Shown here: in pieces, positions 24,107 through 38,025 of the stretch
Layout of the letters: the number at the start of each line of letters is the position of its first letter
Numbering within the stretch: the stretch's first letter is position 1
Assembly (NCBI GenBank): GCA_002224055.1
Contig: AZLU01000013.1
Span: forward strand, 252,633 to 316,632
Reading direction: 5' to 3'
Length of the DNA stretch: 64,000 bases
DNA from: Pezizomycotina sp. ARF18
Lineage: Eukaryota > Ascomycota
The notes under the pieces: model-generated
What the model saw: the letters and a program-made list of their open reading frames with translations, nothing else
What the model was told of the DNA's origin: nothing
Database searches by the model: none
Program-made: the position numbers and the translations under genes

Positions 24107-27100
24107 ACTGTAGCCATGGTTCAAAACTCACTTTTCAAAATTGCGGAGGGTCGGTTCCAAAACTTGCAGTTTGAGAGACATATGAGCGGAGAGAAAGAAT
24201 CGTTAGAAAGATAGAAAGAATTTATACGACTTAAGCAACCGCCAACCTTTTTAGCTGGTGTACATGGATTATCGATATCCTTGCCCGAAATTAGGACTGC
24301 AACAACGTGGAACGACCAGAGGATGCGCAGTCTTTACTATTAAAAAGGATAGCTTGTTTTATCTCATCCGACTTCCAATTAGCGGACTTCAATGATGCTC
24401 GTGTTTCGAGAGAAGCGCCCTTCGATTTGTCTTCCTCATTCAACAGAAGAATGTGGGGGTTTCTATATTATTATTATTATTCGAAATGGGGATGAACTCA
24501 GGATAATTTGCAATCTAGCTAACATACTCCACGAATTCGCAAGTTTATTGGGGAGGATATTTTGGAAAAAAAAAAATAGCGAATTACGCATCAAGAGTTA
24601 AGCAGCGCGATCGAGAATTAATACCTCCATCTCAATATCGTATCCGCCTCGCAAGCTATTGCCCCAAATGAAGTTTGAATGCGATACAGTAACCCTATAT
24701 TTCCAATTTGTGCACTAGCTTTCAGAGTTTGGGCGAAAGAACAACGTTCCATATTCGCGCAGCTTCTTCTTGTCGGTACTCTCATTCATCCATCGGGAAT
24801 AGCAGTCTTAAGGCGAAGGCATTCTGCAAAATCAGCCTTTCCCCACATTCCTTAACAATCTTGGAAGCTAACATGTAAGGTTTGAAATTCCTTATTCCAC
24901 ACCCAATGCTACTCCGCTGTTATTCTTCCGCGTTATGCCTTCCGAGCGATCAAAGACTTGCATTTTGGAGAAAGGAGAAAGCAATCCCCGCATATCCTCA
25001 CCGCGCTCGGGTTTCTCCCCCCGCAAGCTTAAGATACCGATACATCGGATGAGGCTGGGCGATTGGCAATACCCACAGATGATGTTCCTCCCGAAGAACT
25101 TATTGTGCATCGTTCCGTACTTAAGATCAGAACGTTAAAGCTTAGGGAACAATCTCGATACTGCTTGCAAAACCGCGATTTAGTTCAGTCAATAAAACAC
25201 TCCAAAAACTGGAGGAAAGGAAAAAAAAAAAAAAAAAAACGATATTTAGGATCAGCCAATCATGTCATTCAAACATAGATGCCCTTTTGATTGAGTAAAC
25301 TCCAAAGGCTAGCGCTTCTATATGTAACTATAAACGTATCGTACTTATAATTACTTATACTAACAGATATACCATCCATGCATAGCAGACTTCTCTTTAA
25401 CCTTCGATACGTTCGTTATAAAGGCATCGATAGTGCATATTCGCATAGTAGTTATTTTTAGATTAAACTGTAACGATATAAGCGGAGAAGAATACCTAAG
25501 AAACTCTGTGCATCGTTCTTGTCAATAGAAAAGCGTGGATACTGATAGTTTCCACGCATTATACTTTTGAATAGGCCTACAACACCACTAAAGTGCCTAT
25601 TTGCCTATTCTTAATAAAGAAAGACAAAAATACAAGTTTAATGTCTCGGTATCTATTCTCCTCAGGTTGGCTATTGATAGTAAGTTGAACCACCTTATTC
25701 GTGTCAATGGACGGGCCTAGGTTAATAAGATACGCTCGATTCTGCGAGTATCTAGAAATAGATTCCATCTCTTCACGAATTTCCAAGTGGTTGCCGTAAT
25801 TTCAATAAGCATCTCGATATATCAAGGTATGAACATCAGCTTAATCTACAACCCACTTAAAATTCCCACAAAGTCTTGCTTTTTGGTTTCTAATCTCCGC
25901 ATTTCATGGACAGACCGTGAGCTTCCATATAGGTTCAGTGTAACACTATTCTTTAAGAAGAAACGAAAGAAATGAGAGAAACTGCATTCCGGGCTAAAAG
26001 CATCGTCCACCAAAAGCGTAAACCAATTGCGATACAATACATAAGGGAACAAGAATAAAAAAAGTATTCCTCCAAAAATTATAATCTCTTGGCTGTATAG
26101 GTTTTATTTTTTAAATCCCAACCAGGGTTGCAAAACACATGGAAAGGCGAACATGAGGAATAACGTGTCAACGATAATTTCCTCAATCGTGAGCTCGACT
26201 AACTGGTACGTTTTCTACTTAAGTTCCCCGCATTCATTTCCTAGCGCGTATATATGCAATGTTGAGATGATCGTTCAATCTCAAATAGATCCAACGTATT
26301 TTATTGATTCGAGCACCAATCGCGGATAATCCTGAACCCCTTGGACGTGGACTGTACTGCCAAACTGTCAACCGTATCGAGGCCTAGACATTAGGCCAGT
26401 CGTTTTGCGGACCACAGGTCTTAAGAGTCAATAGCCAACTCCCTTCGAGCCTGCGATTTTCTAAGACAATTAGCGACTATATTGTATTCTTGTTGCTCAA
26501 CTTTGAGGGAACGAAGGGTAACCGAAAGACTGATCCGTCGGCACTGTACTTCTGTACCGAATTAAAATTCCCTGTTCGACTCCCTCTCTCTCTGGGAGTT
26601 TCCCTTTTTTTTTTTTCTTTTTTTTTAAAAAAAAAAAAAAAAAGAAATAGAAAGAATCTATATGCATAGCTAATAACCGCTGGCCGCATCTTCGAAGTCT
26701 AATTTTTTCTTATTAGAAAATGGCGCAGACTAGTTTGAGTATTGTCGTAAATTTTCAACGATTCTTGATACTTCTGACAGACGTGCCATTGCTTGCTTGC
26801 TGGCTGGCCTCCCTCTATCACTCTTTCGTCAATGCCTATTACCTCATATTCACAATCTCTCAAATGTCGTTCTTTTCATTTACAGACCCAACGACCGGGG
26901 CCTTGGACACCTCACTCCTTTATTGGTTCCTTTTCTCTTGTTTAAATTATTTCCTGGGTCTACTTTAATATTAATGCAAAATATCGCGGTACGCAACGCC
27001 TTTTTCTCCATCGGATCGTCCCTGTTGGAATAGGAAACGAATCACTTTTTACGCTAAGGTACCTAGTACTCGTTCCGCCGGCTTCTCACCCGGGCCCCAG

Positions 27101-28801
27101 GTACCAACCAAGAAGAAATGCCGATAGGTCGCGCCGTGGTTCGGGCAGACCACGTTCAAAATGCCCTTGCTAGGCCACGAACGGTTTAAGCCCTCGAACT
27201 TATTACAATGAATTGGGTCTATCTTTTTTTCGCGAAGCAATATCACTGGCAATCAAAGAACGAGAAACAAAACGTCTAAACCCTAACTGGTTTTCGGGTG
27301 CCTTTCAGTACGCCCGTAATTATTTTTTAGTTTAAAGATCAAAAGGAAAAGAAAAAGAAAGGAAGTTGGCTAAAACCCGAAGACCTATCGAATTGGAAAT
27401 TTGTTGGAGAAAGGCTCGAACTTTTGGGTGAGAAACGTGTTCGTATCCGGCCCAAGTGTGCCCTGGGGCTTTTGTTGGGCCAATTTCACTCCACAATAGT
27501 GCCTTTTGATTCGAGATATGTGGGGACATGAAGAAAAGCCAAAGGAAATAAACTGTAGAGGAAAAATCGTTTCTCAATCCCTCGTTTAATTGATATATAT
27601 AAAAAAAAATAGTTTTTTTTTTTTTTTTTTTTTTTTTTTTCGTGTACCTGAAAAACCCGGACCGACGGGAACAAGTGTAAAAAGCGAAGAAAACTCGGCA
27701 TGCACAGCCTGGATTCTATATCCTTTCTCTAATCCTTCGAATTTGCCAGGCAACCGTGAACACATTGAATTGATCCTGATCACCATTCTTCACCTCTTCA
27801 TCCACTAACAGTCATAAGAAGAAAGACCACTTCACGAAATCTTGCTCCGCGCGCCGTGATGTTGAGCTTTCTGTCTCAAGAACCGGGGTCAATAAAGGCA
27901 TAAACTAGAAGAGAGAAGAGAGACAAAACTGAGAACCCAACAGACACATCTTTTTTTTTTTTTTTTCCTTAAACAATCCCTCCCACGTCCGCTTTTGCAG
28001 GGTGTGTCTTCTCGTACAAATCCGCTGTGGGGAATCCTAGAAGTGGAAAATAATAAGGTGTGTTATTTTGAAATAATCCTCAATAACCCTCTTTAATTTA
28101 TATATATATATAAATATTATAATATCTATCTACTCAGCCACTTTGTTTCCGACTGGTGGTATTGTATCATATGAAAAAAACAAATGCACTAACAACTTGA
28201 TACTAATAATATATATTATTATTATTATTATCTTCAGGTTATATCTCTTTCATCGGCCAAACCAAACTCCTGGTTCCTCGCCAGATATATACTTCAGATA
28301 TCTCCTTTAGCTTCTTCATCACTGGAATTTTTTTTGGAGAAATCTAATCTCTATCGATGCCAGGCAGGCATGTAGAGAAGATACTAGTACCTTTCCTTTC
28401 TCTCACGTCTATAAAAAAAAAAAAAAACATTTTGTTATTTTCTTGTTTTGTGGGTTTCTTTTCTTTCCCCCTCGAACAACCTCCGTATTTTCATTTTTTT
28501 TTTTTTTTCCAAAATTTATTTTATTATATTTACTTATTTATTATTTTATTTTCTTTTTTCCTTATTTCCTTACGGTACTCATATTTTTTTTTTTTTCCCC
28601 CCTCTACGACACTATTAATATATTTTCTTTTTCTCACTTTTCGCTTTTTCTTTTTTTTTTTCGTCCTTGAAATTGCTTTTTGTCTTCTCCCACCCAACAC
28701 AGAAGCCCGTTCACCCAGAGCCGTGCACATTATACGTATCTGGGAAGTAGTAGTATATTCTTTCTCTCCCCTTCTTCTTTCTCTCCGCGACAGTCGCCTT
28801 A

Positions 28802-28811
28802 TTATATAAAG
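28802..28811 (+). promoter_or_regulatory. TATA-like box with long C/T-rich leader
   Basis: TTATATAAAG sits about 275 bases before the small ORF at 29085. The DNA after it is C/A/T-rich and nearly G-free (about 28850-28980), like the leaders of highly expressed fungal genes, and it is preceded by pyrimidine-rich DNA from about 28440. This is an inference from composition only. Confidence 0.35.
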
Positions 28812-29084
28812 GTGCTGCCTCCACCCCAGTTCCAAAGAGTCTTCTTCAACCCATAAATAAAATCAAAAACCAATTAACCACTCTACAGAACTACACAACA
28901 ATCATCTACTTGCTCTCTCTAACCTCATCACTCACATACTTTCAATAATACTTTCTATACTATTACAAAATCCAAACGTCTTTTGAAAAGACCAAATTAT
29001 ATATAATATCATCTTTTGCAATCAGCCGCTACACGCTACGATAACAAACATATCTTCCTCTACTCTCCGATCAATTCAAGCACA

Positions 29085-29300
29085 ATGCCTTACACTACCA
29101 TCCCACCGATCTCGTCATCAAGGTTGACGCTTCGTACCGCCCGTCCAAGCCTCGCGTCAGCTACCTCCTCGCCTCCCCCGTCTTCGCCAATTGACCCCGT
29201 GCATCCGTGCCTTCACCGGTCGAATAGCACTCAGCAGCAAAAAGGAAGGGAGATTTGCGCAAATTTTCGACTGCGCGCGGATGTCGAAGAGACGTTATAA
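29085..29300 (+). CDS. Small hypothetical protein behind a promoter-like segment
   Basis: Starts MPYTTIPPISSSRL and runs for 71 codons. It stands out from the surrounding gene-free DNA because its G+C content is higher than its flanks and a TATA-like box with a G-poor leader lies upstream. A neighbouring frame gives a more natural-looking middle (KVDASYRPSKPRVSYLLASP), so a single-base error as seen in other genes is possible and the protein may differ from the plain ORF. No family is recognised. It may be a small gene or only a G+C-rich scrap. Confidence 0.3.
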   Translation: MPYTTIPPISSSRLTLRTARPSLASATSSPPPSSPIDPVHPCLHRSNSTQQQKGREICANFRLRADVEETL

Positions 29301-32300
29301 ATCTCAAAACCATAAATATTTACTACAATTCACGACTACAGCCTCAATCATTTCTTTTTCCTGCAATTTTTTTTCGGTTGTCCATCAGCTATTGCGGGTG
29401 TTCTGGAGTTTTTTTTTTTTTTTTTTTCATTTCGTACTTGCAATATAATATATTATCATCCCTTTAATATTACTATCTTATAAGATATCACTTAATTATC
29501 GCCATCTCTTATTTTCTGATACAACACCCTACCATTCCGCTCTCTCTATCTTTCTCCCTCTCATACCCTGTTATTTTATTTCTTAAGCTATCCTTAATAT
29601 AAGCATAGATATTTTTATACTGTATCTTTTATTTTATTTTTATTTTTTTTTTCCAGGAAAGGAACCTGGTGGCTTTTTGGATTTTTTAAAATAAAAAGTT
29701 TAGACGCTACTTTTTTGGAACAATTGGATGCAGGATACTCCATATATTACTATATATATTATTAATAATTTAAAAAACAAACACTTATACTATTTTCACA
29801 ACTAAATTCTTTCGTTCCTGGGAGAGATGTCGTACGTGATTGAGAAAAGCGTCACATTCTGGTGTATCGTTATATTATAGTTTTGCTGGAGTTTTATTTG
29901 TATATTACTACGGATATTATTACTACTGATACTTAATTTATAATGTATACATATACGCACTATGAAGTATCTGAAGCAGCGTTTCTTTCATGCGGAGAAA
30001 GGGGAGGCAAAAAACAAAAGACTAGTTACATCTTTTGTATACTAAATATACATGCCATGGGGTATTTCTCACCTCTTATATTAAATGTTAGACTACAATA
30101 TAATCGAAACATCCATCTTGCGAAAATATCCTCTAAAACGGAAAATAAAATACGCTCAAATTGTGACGATAAAAATCTATATAAGCCCGTTTCAATCCAC
30201 TTTCGTTACTCGTACTCGCGAGAAATTTAAACGTCTGCCTTACGGGTGGAGAAAAAAATTTGTAGGGCAGAAAAAAAAACTGGAGAGCATAGTAAATGTT
30301 TCATCTAGATGGATGATTATTTCTTGTCAACTGCCCCGTTTACAGTCGAATGACAGGCACGCCCGTCCGCCCGCGCCCCGTCCGCTTCTGTTTCTTCGTC
30401 CTTGACGATTTTATTCAGACTGTGAATGTGAACAGGAGGTAGCAGGAGTTGAGGCTTATCAGGACAGAAATACATTCACTGAATGGAATTATATCCTGTG
30501 CTACCGAGAATACCCTCGTAAGTGGTAAACACACGAAATAAGCAGATTCGAATACGCTAAAGCATAGTTTTGTTGACCGAAATATTACAGTGGTCAAAGC
30601 CCTAAAAGATATCTTCGATCTAGGAGAACAAGAATTTTCGTTCATAAGTGTGCGTTGTTCAGTGCTCAACACTTCTTGCTTGTATGTTCCGCCGAATTAT
30701 ACTACCTAGACGTCACTGTCATCAAACTAATTGTCTAGGCTAAAGGAAAGGATTAAGTGAGTGATTAAGATAAGGCGAAAAGAATAAGATGGCTCTAGTT
30801 ATAATGGAATATCATGCACGTATATTCGATTTTGTTGACATGGTGTAACTGGAAAAGGACACCCCAACGGTTAGCCAAGGTCAGCGAAGGAATACGGGCT
30901 AGAAAAAATAATAATAATAATCATTAAAATAAAATAAAAATTAGATACTTAAATAATAAAATTCCGGGGATGCGTTTTTTGCCATTTACGCTTCTTCATC
31001 TTCCTCTCTATCCCCATGTTAATCCGTGTTTAAAAGAAAAGAAAATACTGCCGTACTTGTCACTAAATTTAACAGCGGCGAATTCCATTTAACCAAAAAA
31101 AAAAAAAACGAAAAACGGACGATGCGAGTAGAAAATTAGGATACGTAAGGGAAATCATTCTGGAACACCCGCTAGAATTTCTTCTTTTCGGCCTTTTTCG
31201 TTATCAGGAATTCATGCAAAGAAAAAAAGACGTTGCTTTCTTGGGAATCTCTGGAGTAAGTACCACTCTGCAACGTGGCAGAGGTAAGGCAAAAGTACCC
31301 AAGCCAATCATCCAAGCATGCGCCCGAGAAAAGAAGAAAGAAGAAGAAAAACCGTTGCTTCCGCTCAGTGTATTAATTAAAATACAATTTTAAGCTTCTT
31401 CAAATGGGGCAATTAGCTATTAACAAAAATAAAACCATTCTTGTAAGACGAAGGAGTGATTTTCGCGACATTCCGGGGAATTTTTCTTTTCAACTTCCAA
31501 GGAGAGCCAAAATATACCGAGCGGGCAAAACCAAGCAATTGGGTTTAGATAAGAGGGAAAAGAATAAGGCACTTCATATTCAAAGGGCAGTGCAGGTGGA
31601 ACAATAGTTCTTACCGTCAGAGCTCTTTTGGATCTTCACTGTGTTTATAGTTAATTGCCAACCCAAGTGATATTTTCTTTTTTTTTCTTGTCTTCTTCCT
31701 GCAACTGCAGGATCGAATCATCAAAAGATAATATAATAATTAAAAAGAAAGGAGAGAAAGAAAAAAAGGGCTGATATGATATGATACATATCTTACATTC
31801 CGAATGCAGTCAAATTGTGTATTATACGGGTTTCGTCGGCCGGGCATTAAAAAGAAGAAAAAATAAGGGAGGATAAGGCCTCTCGAACGAGGAGAAAGTA
31901 GATATATCAGTTAAGTTAATGTTGTTCGGACGGATGTTATCCTCTTCTGCTCTGCCTTTCCCATATGCCGGAAGGTCGAAGAAAAGAAAAAAGGGGTGGG
32001 GCCAAGGGCCATTCGGATTGTCAGAACGTTTCTCCCCGGGCCCCGGTAAAAAGGGAGCTGAAGAAAATGAAGAAGATCAAGGGAAAAAAGAAAAATAAAT
32101 TCTTCGTAAAAGCAGAGAACATCTTTTTTGTTCTTCTTCCTTTTCTCCACAGATTGGTCAGGAAAAGAATATTCCATTTTTTCTCCATGACCCATGGCAT
32201 GGCACATACCGGCCAAGGGTTTTTGGACAGGGCCCTCCCCCTCGATCGATGCATCTGGCAACCAACTGGCGCGTTTTGTAACGTGTGAACGTGCTTTAAA

Positions 32301-35300
32301 AAGAATATCCAAAATCCTTCTAGAATATATAGTTGACGTGATCTTTTTCTTCCTCGCGGATTCGTCTGTGCTATTTGCTTACCTACTCACTCCGAGGTCT
32401 TGCGAACTTCCGTTTTCGAACAAAAAAAGAGAGCATGGTGAGACCCATGAAAAATACAATCATGTCGGGTCTCTTTACACGCACCAGCCAGGCTGCATGG
32501 ATGAATTTCAAACGTGCCTATTATGAAGCTACTATGACTCTATCTATCATCCTCTTTTCTCGAATTCTTTTCCTTACCTTTTCAATTTTCCTGTCGGCGA
32601 GCGAAACTTTATTGTCGCGCCTATGTATAATAACAAATGCTCCTTGGATGACATACATGATACATATGCAAAATCCCCCGTAAAAATTTTACACTTCGCG
32701 TATAATAGGAAACACCGTTTTGAAGACGTGCATGTTAGCGTAATCTTGGATGCATTGGCCCTATGATTTCATCCAGAAGTTCGTTTCCGCGGTGTTATTT
32801 TAGGCCTATACTTTGTATACTACTGTCAGTTTTTGCCAAATATTTATTTTCTGTTTCAGTCAATAGATTTTGCCCTGTTAATCTCTCTCACTGATTTGCT
32901 TTTCCTTCTCTGCTGTCTCCTCGCAACAGAAAAGCGGTCGCATTACCTTATTGTGCACCATTCCGCATGTCTAGAGCTAGATATCAACGGGACATGCCAG
33001 TCGGAAATTGATGCCCCCCACTGTTACCTACCGAGTTGATTGCATCGACAATAAAGAACACAAAGCAATGGGGGGATTTCTTTTTCATGCGTTCCCAAAA
33101 GGCCAAAAGAACACACATGAAACTCCCTAGAAGTAACACCATGCGGAGTACAGGGCGGGTTTATGAGACCTCCCGTTCGTCCACCTCATGTTTTTTGTGC
33201 TTTGTTGGAGCATTGTGCAACGGAGCTTTAAGTGCATTTCCGATTCCTATATATAAGTGGGAACTCTAACAAAGGAATTTTAAGACCCAACATCGTTTGA
33301 TCCTTTACTCGTTGATTCAGACCCACAAAGAATGTTCTCAATAATTTTTGTACTAAATTTTATTTTTTATATTCGTGTTAGGCTTCTCCGGATTATCGCG
33401 CCTCAGTTTCTTGTCTGGGCAAATGCGAATTCCTTTGATCAAGGATAGGGAACAAAGATTCTGGATTGGTTTTCTCTTTGGCTTTCTTCGTACGCCACTT
33501 CCCCTGTAATATTGTGTCATTGAAAAGATGAGGCATATACCCAAAACGTTGAATGACATGTCCTTTGAAGTTATGTGAACCCCCATGCCCGATGTATCCT
33601 TTTCGATCATAATCGAGAGGAGGGCAATCTGGAGAGAGGACCAAGAGCAGCGGGCTTACTCCAGAATAACACCCAGTAGTCCGTATACGAAACCGCGATG
33701 AGAATACTGTAGCTCGGAAGTAAGAAAGAAAAGACTATGTTCTCGGTCAGTAATGTATAAGGCTGAATCAGAAGTATTGTTGTAACACGTAAATTTCAAC
33801 TCCACATTTTTTTTTTCGTGTTGCACTCGCTGGGAAGGCAGGATACCACTGGCAACGCGAGATGTGGAGTGAGACGATGCTGAAAATTTGGAAGCCGTAT
33901 TCGAGACAGCTCCTTCAGTTTCCTGTTCGTCACCAGAAATTGAAAAAAAGGTGATTTCAAAGGAAGGGGAAGGTAAGATCATCTTTCCTATTTCCTTTAT
34001 CAGCTACGATCTTGAACAAAACGATTAATGGATTACTTTTTACCCCTTTATGTAGGGCTGCATATGCGTATCAGAATATGGGGTAATTTCTTGTCAGGTC
34101 CCATTACTGTACCTTTTTGAAAGGGGAAAAAATTCCCTTTTAGATTTGAAACGTTTTCAACAAATTGCCATTGGACACTTTTATTTTATTTATTTTATTT
34201 TGTTTATAAATTATCGGCATTGTTCCTCAAAACATCCGCCGGGAAGTGAAGGAAGAACGGGCATCTGCATGCGCAAGTTGCATTGACACAAGTGCAATAC
34301 CTGTTTAGAGGAATTTTTCGGGTGCCTGCCTAGCCTAGCCTAGACTTTTTCCCTTTGGGTTTAGAAAAAATACATAGCAGGCGGCTTTCATCAATTGGGG
34401 GCGTTATAAGGCTGAACGAGAAAAATGGAAATTCCCCCATCTCCGTAATTCATTTCACTCGAAACCTGTTACGCGTATCATCGCCGTTTAATATCAAAAG
34501 TTAGATATGTTCTCGGTGTCATAAGCAAAAGAATTGTCCACTCAGTATGTATAGTGTGGAATCAACCATAGTGTTGATCCAAGTAGAACATCCCCTTCGT
34601 CAAGGAGTATTTGATCCTCAATCCGCAAGAGTTTTACCTGGGAGATTTGCACTATACGCGCCGTGCCGGTGCGATGAAATTGGCGAGAAATACAATTACT
34701 GCACACCTCCGAGAAAGAGAAAACGCTGATCGTTTTCTTCTTAAACGCCGAATTGTCGATTCACGATCGAAAATCCCCGTCGAACATCTGGGACGCCTGA
34801 AACGAAACGGCAAGCATCTTGCATGAAAATGAGGCGACCTTCCTCCAGAATTATTCGCAAATCCGTGCTATTGGATATCCAACGATAGCTGTGAAATTTC
34901 TGTATGAAATAGCTGTCACCACACGCCACCGCAAGCGCGGATATAAAAGGTTGCAGGTTATTTTATATTATAGTGCGGGTGAGGGAACGAGGACTGTAAG
35001 ATTGTAAGGAGAAATATAACCGACTTAATTGTTTCCCTAGCCCAATGAGGATAAAAGTTCCAAACGTCTCCTTATAACGTACCCGAAGTTATTTTTATTC
35101 ACTTCATTGAGAGGGGGATACTCGTCTAGTTCGCGAACAATCCTCCCCAGTGTCCGTGGAGATACTAGATATCTACCAGAGTCGATCGCCGCCGGGACAT
35201 GTTTCGTGGAGAATACAGCGGCAGCCTATTCGTTTATATTGCACGTGTCAAATCGAATGTCAGGGACACCGGACTGTCCAGTAATCCGTCATTTAGCACA

Positions 35301-37989
35301 TGTCTCAAAAAGATTTCAATATTAACCACGTTATTTCAAAAGCTTCAGGAAATTGACAAACGAGAATGAGAAAAGGGAGTGTTCGGACACAAATTGACTA
35401 GGAATATCGTCTTGAAGAACCTCATGGTTTATTTAAAGCCGCGAAGTCTTAAGTCAGACAGAAAGCTGGGCCTGCAATGCTAATTTTACCTTTACCAAAC
35501 CATGTAATTAGGGCTTACCGAGTCGAAAGGAAATAAATCGTGCCGCCATTGGGACGAAATTCGTGGGTCATCACAAATTCACAGTTGACATCTATAAGGA
35601 AATTTCAGGCGCCGTTTTTTTCTGCCGCTGTTTGTTTTTCTCATGTCTGAAGAATGATCGTCCCGAGAAACGGAAGCTCTCAAATCTTGAAAGCTTCACC
35701 ACCAGGTAAAAGATCTTCTGGACAAGTTGCGGAGAGAAGCCGAAGAGGCGATAATCAATCCGGAGAAATACCCCCGTAAGAGCCGCCAAAGCACATGTCT
35801 TTGCGCTTTTGGTAGTTATCGCAGCGATCGGAAGGAAGGGGCATCAAATATCATCAACCGAGCCGTTTCCTAAAAATATCGAAGTGATGGAGGTTGGGTC
35901 TAAACTTCCTGGATACACTTCAGGTTGTGCCTCAATCAATTAGCATGTGAAAATGGATGGTATGAAAAGATGATATTCTGTTGCCATCCTTCTAGCGGAA
36001 CTCTCAGTGGCATTATCATCATGGTATGGCGCCCCATTCTAGGTCGGTGGTAGAATAGATCATCCTCGAGACCATACCAATTGGCAGCATCGAACCCTCG
36101 AAGAAAGGATCCTTGCCTTCAATCGGACCTTAACATGCCCTAGCCGCGGAAAAACGAAAACGAGAGGGGGAAAAGGGAAGGAAAAAGGAAAAAAAGAATG
36201 GCCCGATCCGCTTACAGTATTGATGCCACAGATTCTAAAACGTTTTTAGTTCCAACGTACACGATGTATATGCATATACAACAATGAAGGGCCCTAAAGT
36301 TTCGAAAGTAATACATACATATATGGGTAAAAGCCTTAAATAGAATCGAATCCGGGAATTTTGACGAAAAGACCGTTGCTCCAGATCCGAAAAGAGGTTG
36401 ACAGGGCAAAATTTTTTCATCCTCATCCACCGGAATATACCGTCCTCGCAAGTAGACTTGTCGCAGGCCTCTAGGTGGGTGGATATGTATGTGATGTGGA
36501 TACATGCGCATTTTAAAAAGATAAGCTTCATCCGTTTCGGAGCGGATCGGAGCGGCCAGGGGAAAGAGAGAAAAAATTGATCGGACGAAGAAAAGAGGAA
36601 GAAACGGTATGAGATTGCATGTTCGGGTAGACCGTCCTGAAAGCGTATATAAGGAAGAAAATTCTTCGACTTCTAGCGCGAACGGGTGACCGGGTAGGAA
36701 TGGATGCCTTAACTGGAGCTGTCAGTTATAAGAAGTGGAACCAACAAGGGAAATCGCCTTAAAGAACATGTTCAACCGTGAAATCGTGTTTCGACTCACA
36801 CAGAGACGGGTTCTTTTTTGTCGAGAAGAAAAAAAAAGGAAAGAAAGAAAAGAGAAAAAGAAATACATCTCGACGGAAGAAGCCGCGATATTTTTTCTAG
36901 AACTTTCACGTTGTAAGAGGCGAAGAGGGAGGAAAAAATGAACATGGGGAAAGATAAGGGCAGCGGCTTTTTTTTTTTTTTTTTTTTTTGAAGAGCTCTT
37001 TGAGTTTTGCATACGAAATTTGCATGGGTTAAGTAAGCGTTGTAAGGTATCATCCCATTTGCCCATTACATGGATGCCGTGCCAACTCGACGTCGATGCA
37101 GTGCTTACGTTCGCACGAGGCAACCTAATATTGAAGAACTGCCAGCTTTGACGCTGGCGCAGCGGCTAGCTCCAACGACGACTGCGACACCAACAGCGCC
37201 GAGTCGGTCGCGATCGTTTTGAGAGCCGAGTGCCATCCCAGCAAACCAGTGCGCGCAAGCACGCCTCGGGTACGGCCGTAAACAAGGAGAGATAGGCCAT
37301 GCAGCATCCATTGACGCGGAAGCGGGTGCTGCCAGTAGAAGCATTCTTACCACTGTACTGCGAGCTACCGCCGACCTGTATACCCTCTGCAGAACGATAG
37401 CACAAACCCTGAATCTATAGGACGCCAATGGGCCAGTGCAATGGCCTCGCTTGTAGTCATTGGCAGGGCGGCCACCGGCCTAGCGATTCACAGCAATCGT
37501 TTACTAGCAGTCCACAGCCTGCCATGTAAAATGGCTCCTACAGGTGCTAGGGTATAGAGGAGCCTACTCAAATGGCACAGCTCTTACTGCCAATTGCTAT
37601 AGGATTGACACATGGAGCGATGGTGAAATGAAAAAGAGGAGGATCGGTAAGCTCTGGATCTATTTTATGGTATCACGAGCTATGTGTATGAATTGTATGG
37701 GGGAATTAAAAAAAAAAAAAAAAAAAAAAAGTGACAACACCAAGAATCGAACATATACCAAAGCAAAAATAAAAAGAAAGAGGAACCAGCCGTTCAAGTT
37801 ACGCCAAATCTGCCATGAGAATAACCGTTGTGATGCGGAACAAATCCACTAAGTCAAACCCAGGAGTGCCTTTCTAGCCACGATTGATGGAAACTGGGAT
37901 ATGGATTCCGCATTATAACCTAATAGTGAAATTTTACGAACCCGCCTCGGCTTTTCTACAGCTCCCTCGGCAGGTATCGATATCAGCTA

Positions 37990-37990
<1 letters not shown>

Positions 37991-38021
<31 letters not shown>
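37991..38021. repeat. Poly(A) run of 31
   Basis: A perfect A run inside the gene-free region. The adjacent reading frames contain no recognisable element. Confidence 0.8.

Positions 38022-38025
<4 letters not shown>

Noticed and set aside
28357-28809. ORF of 150 codons with many Phe residues, membrane-protein-like
   Set aside because: It lies in a T-rich low-complexity tract and is the result of composition; the tract better fits promoter or leader DNA.
37105-37428. Overlapping ORFs in a G+C-rich patch inside the gene-free region
   Set aside because: Three minus-strand frames are all partly open, which reflects composition; none shows a recognisable motif or homologous start.
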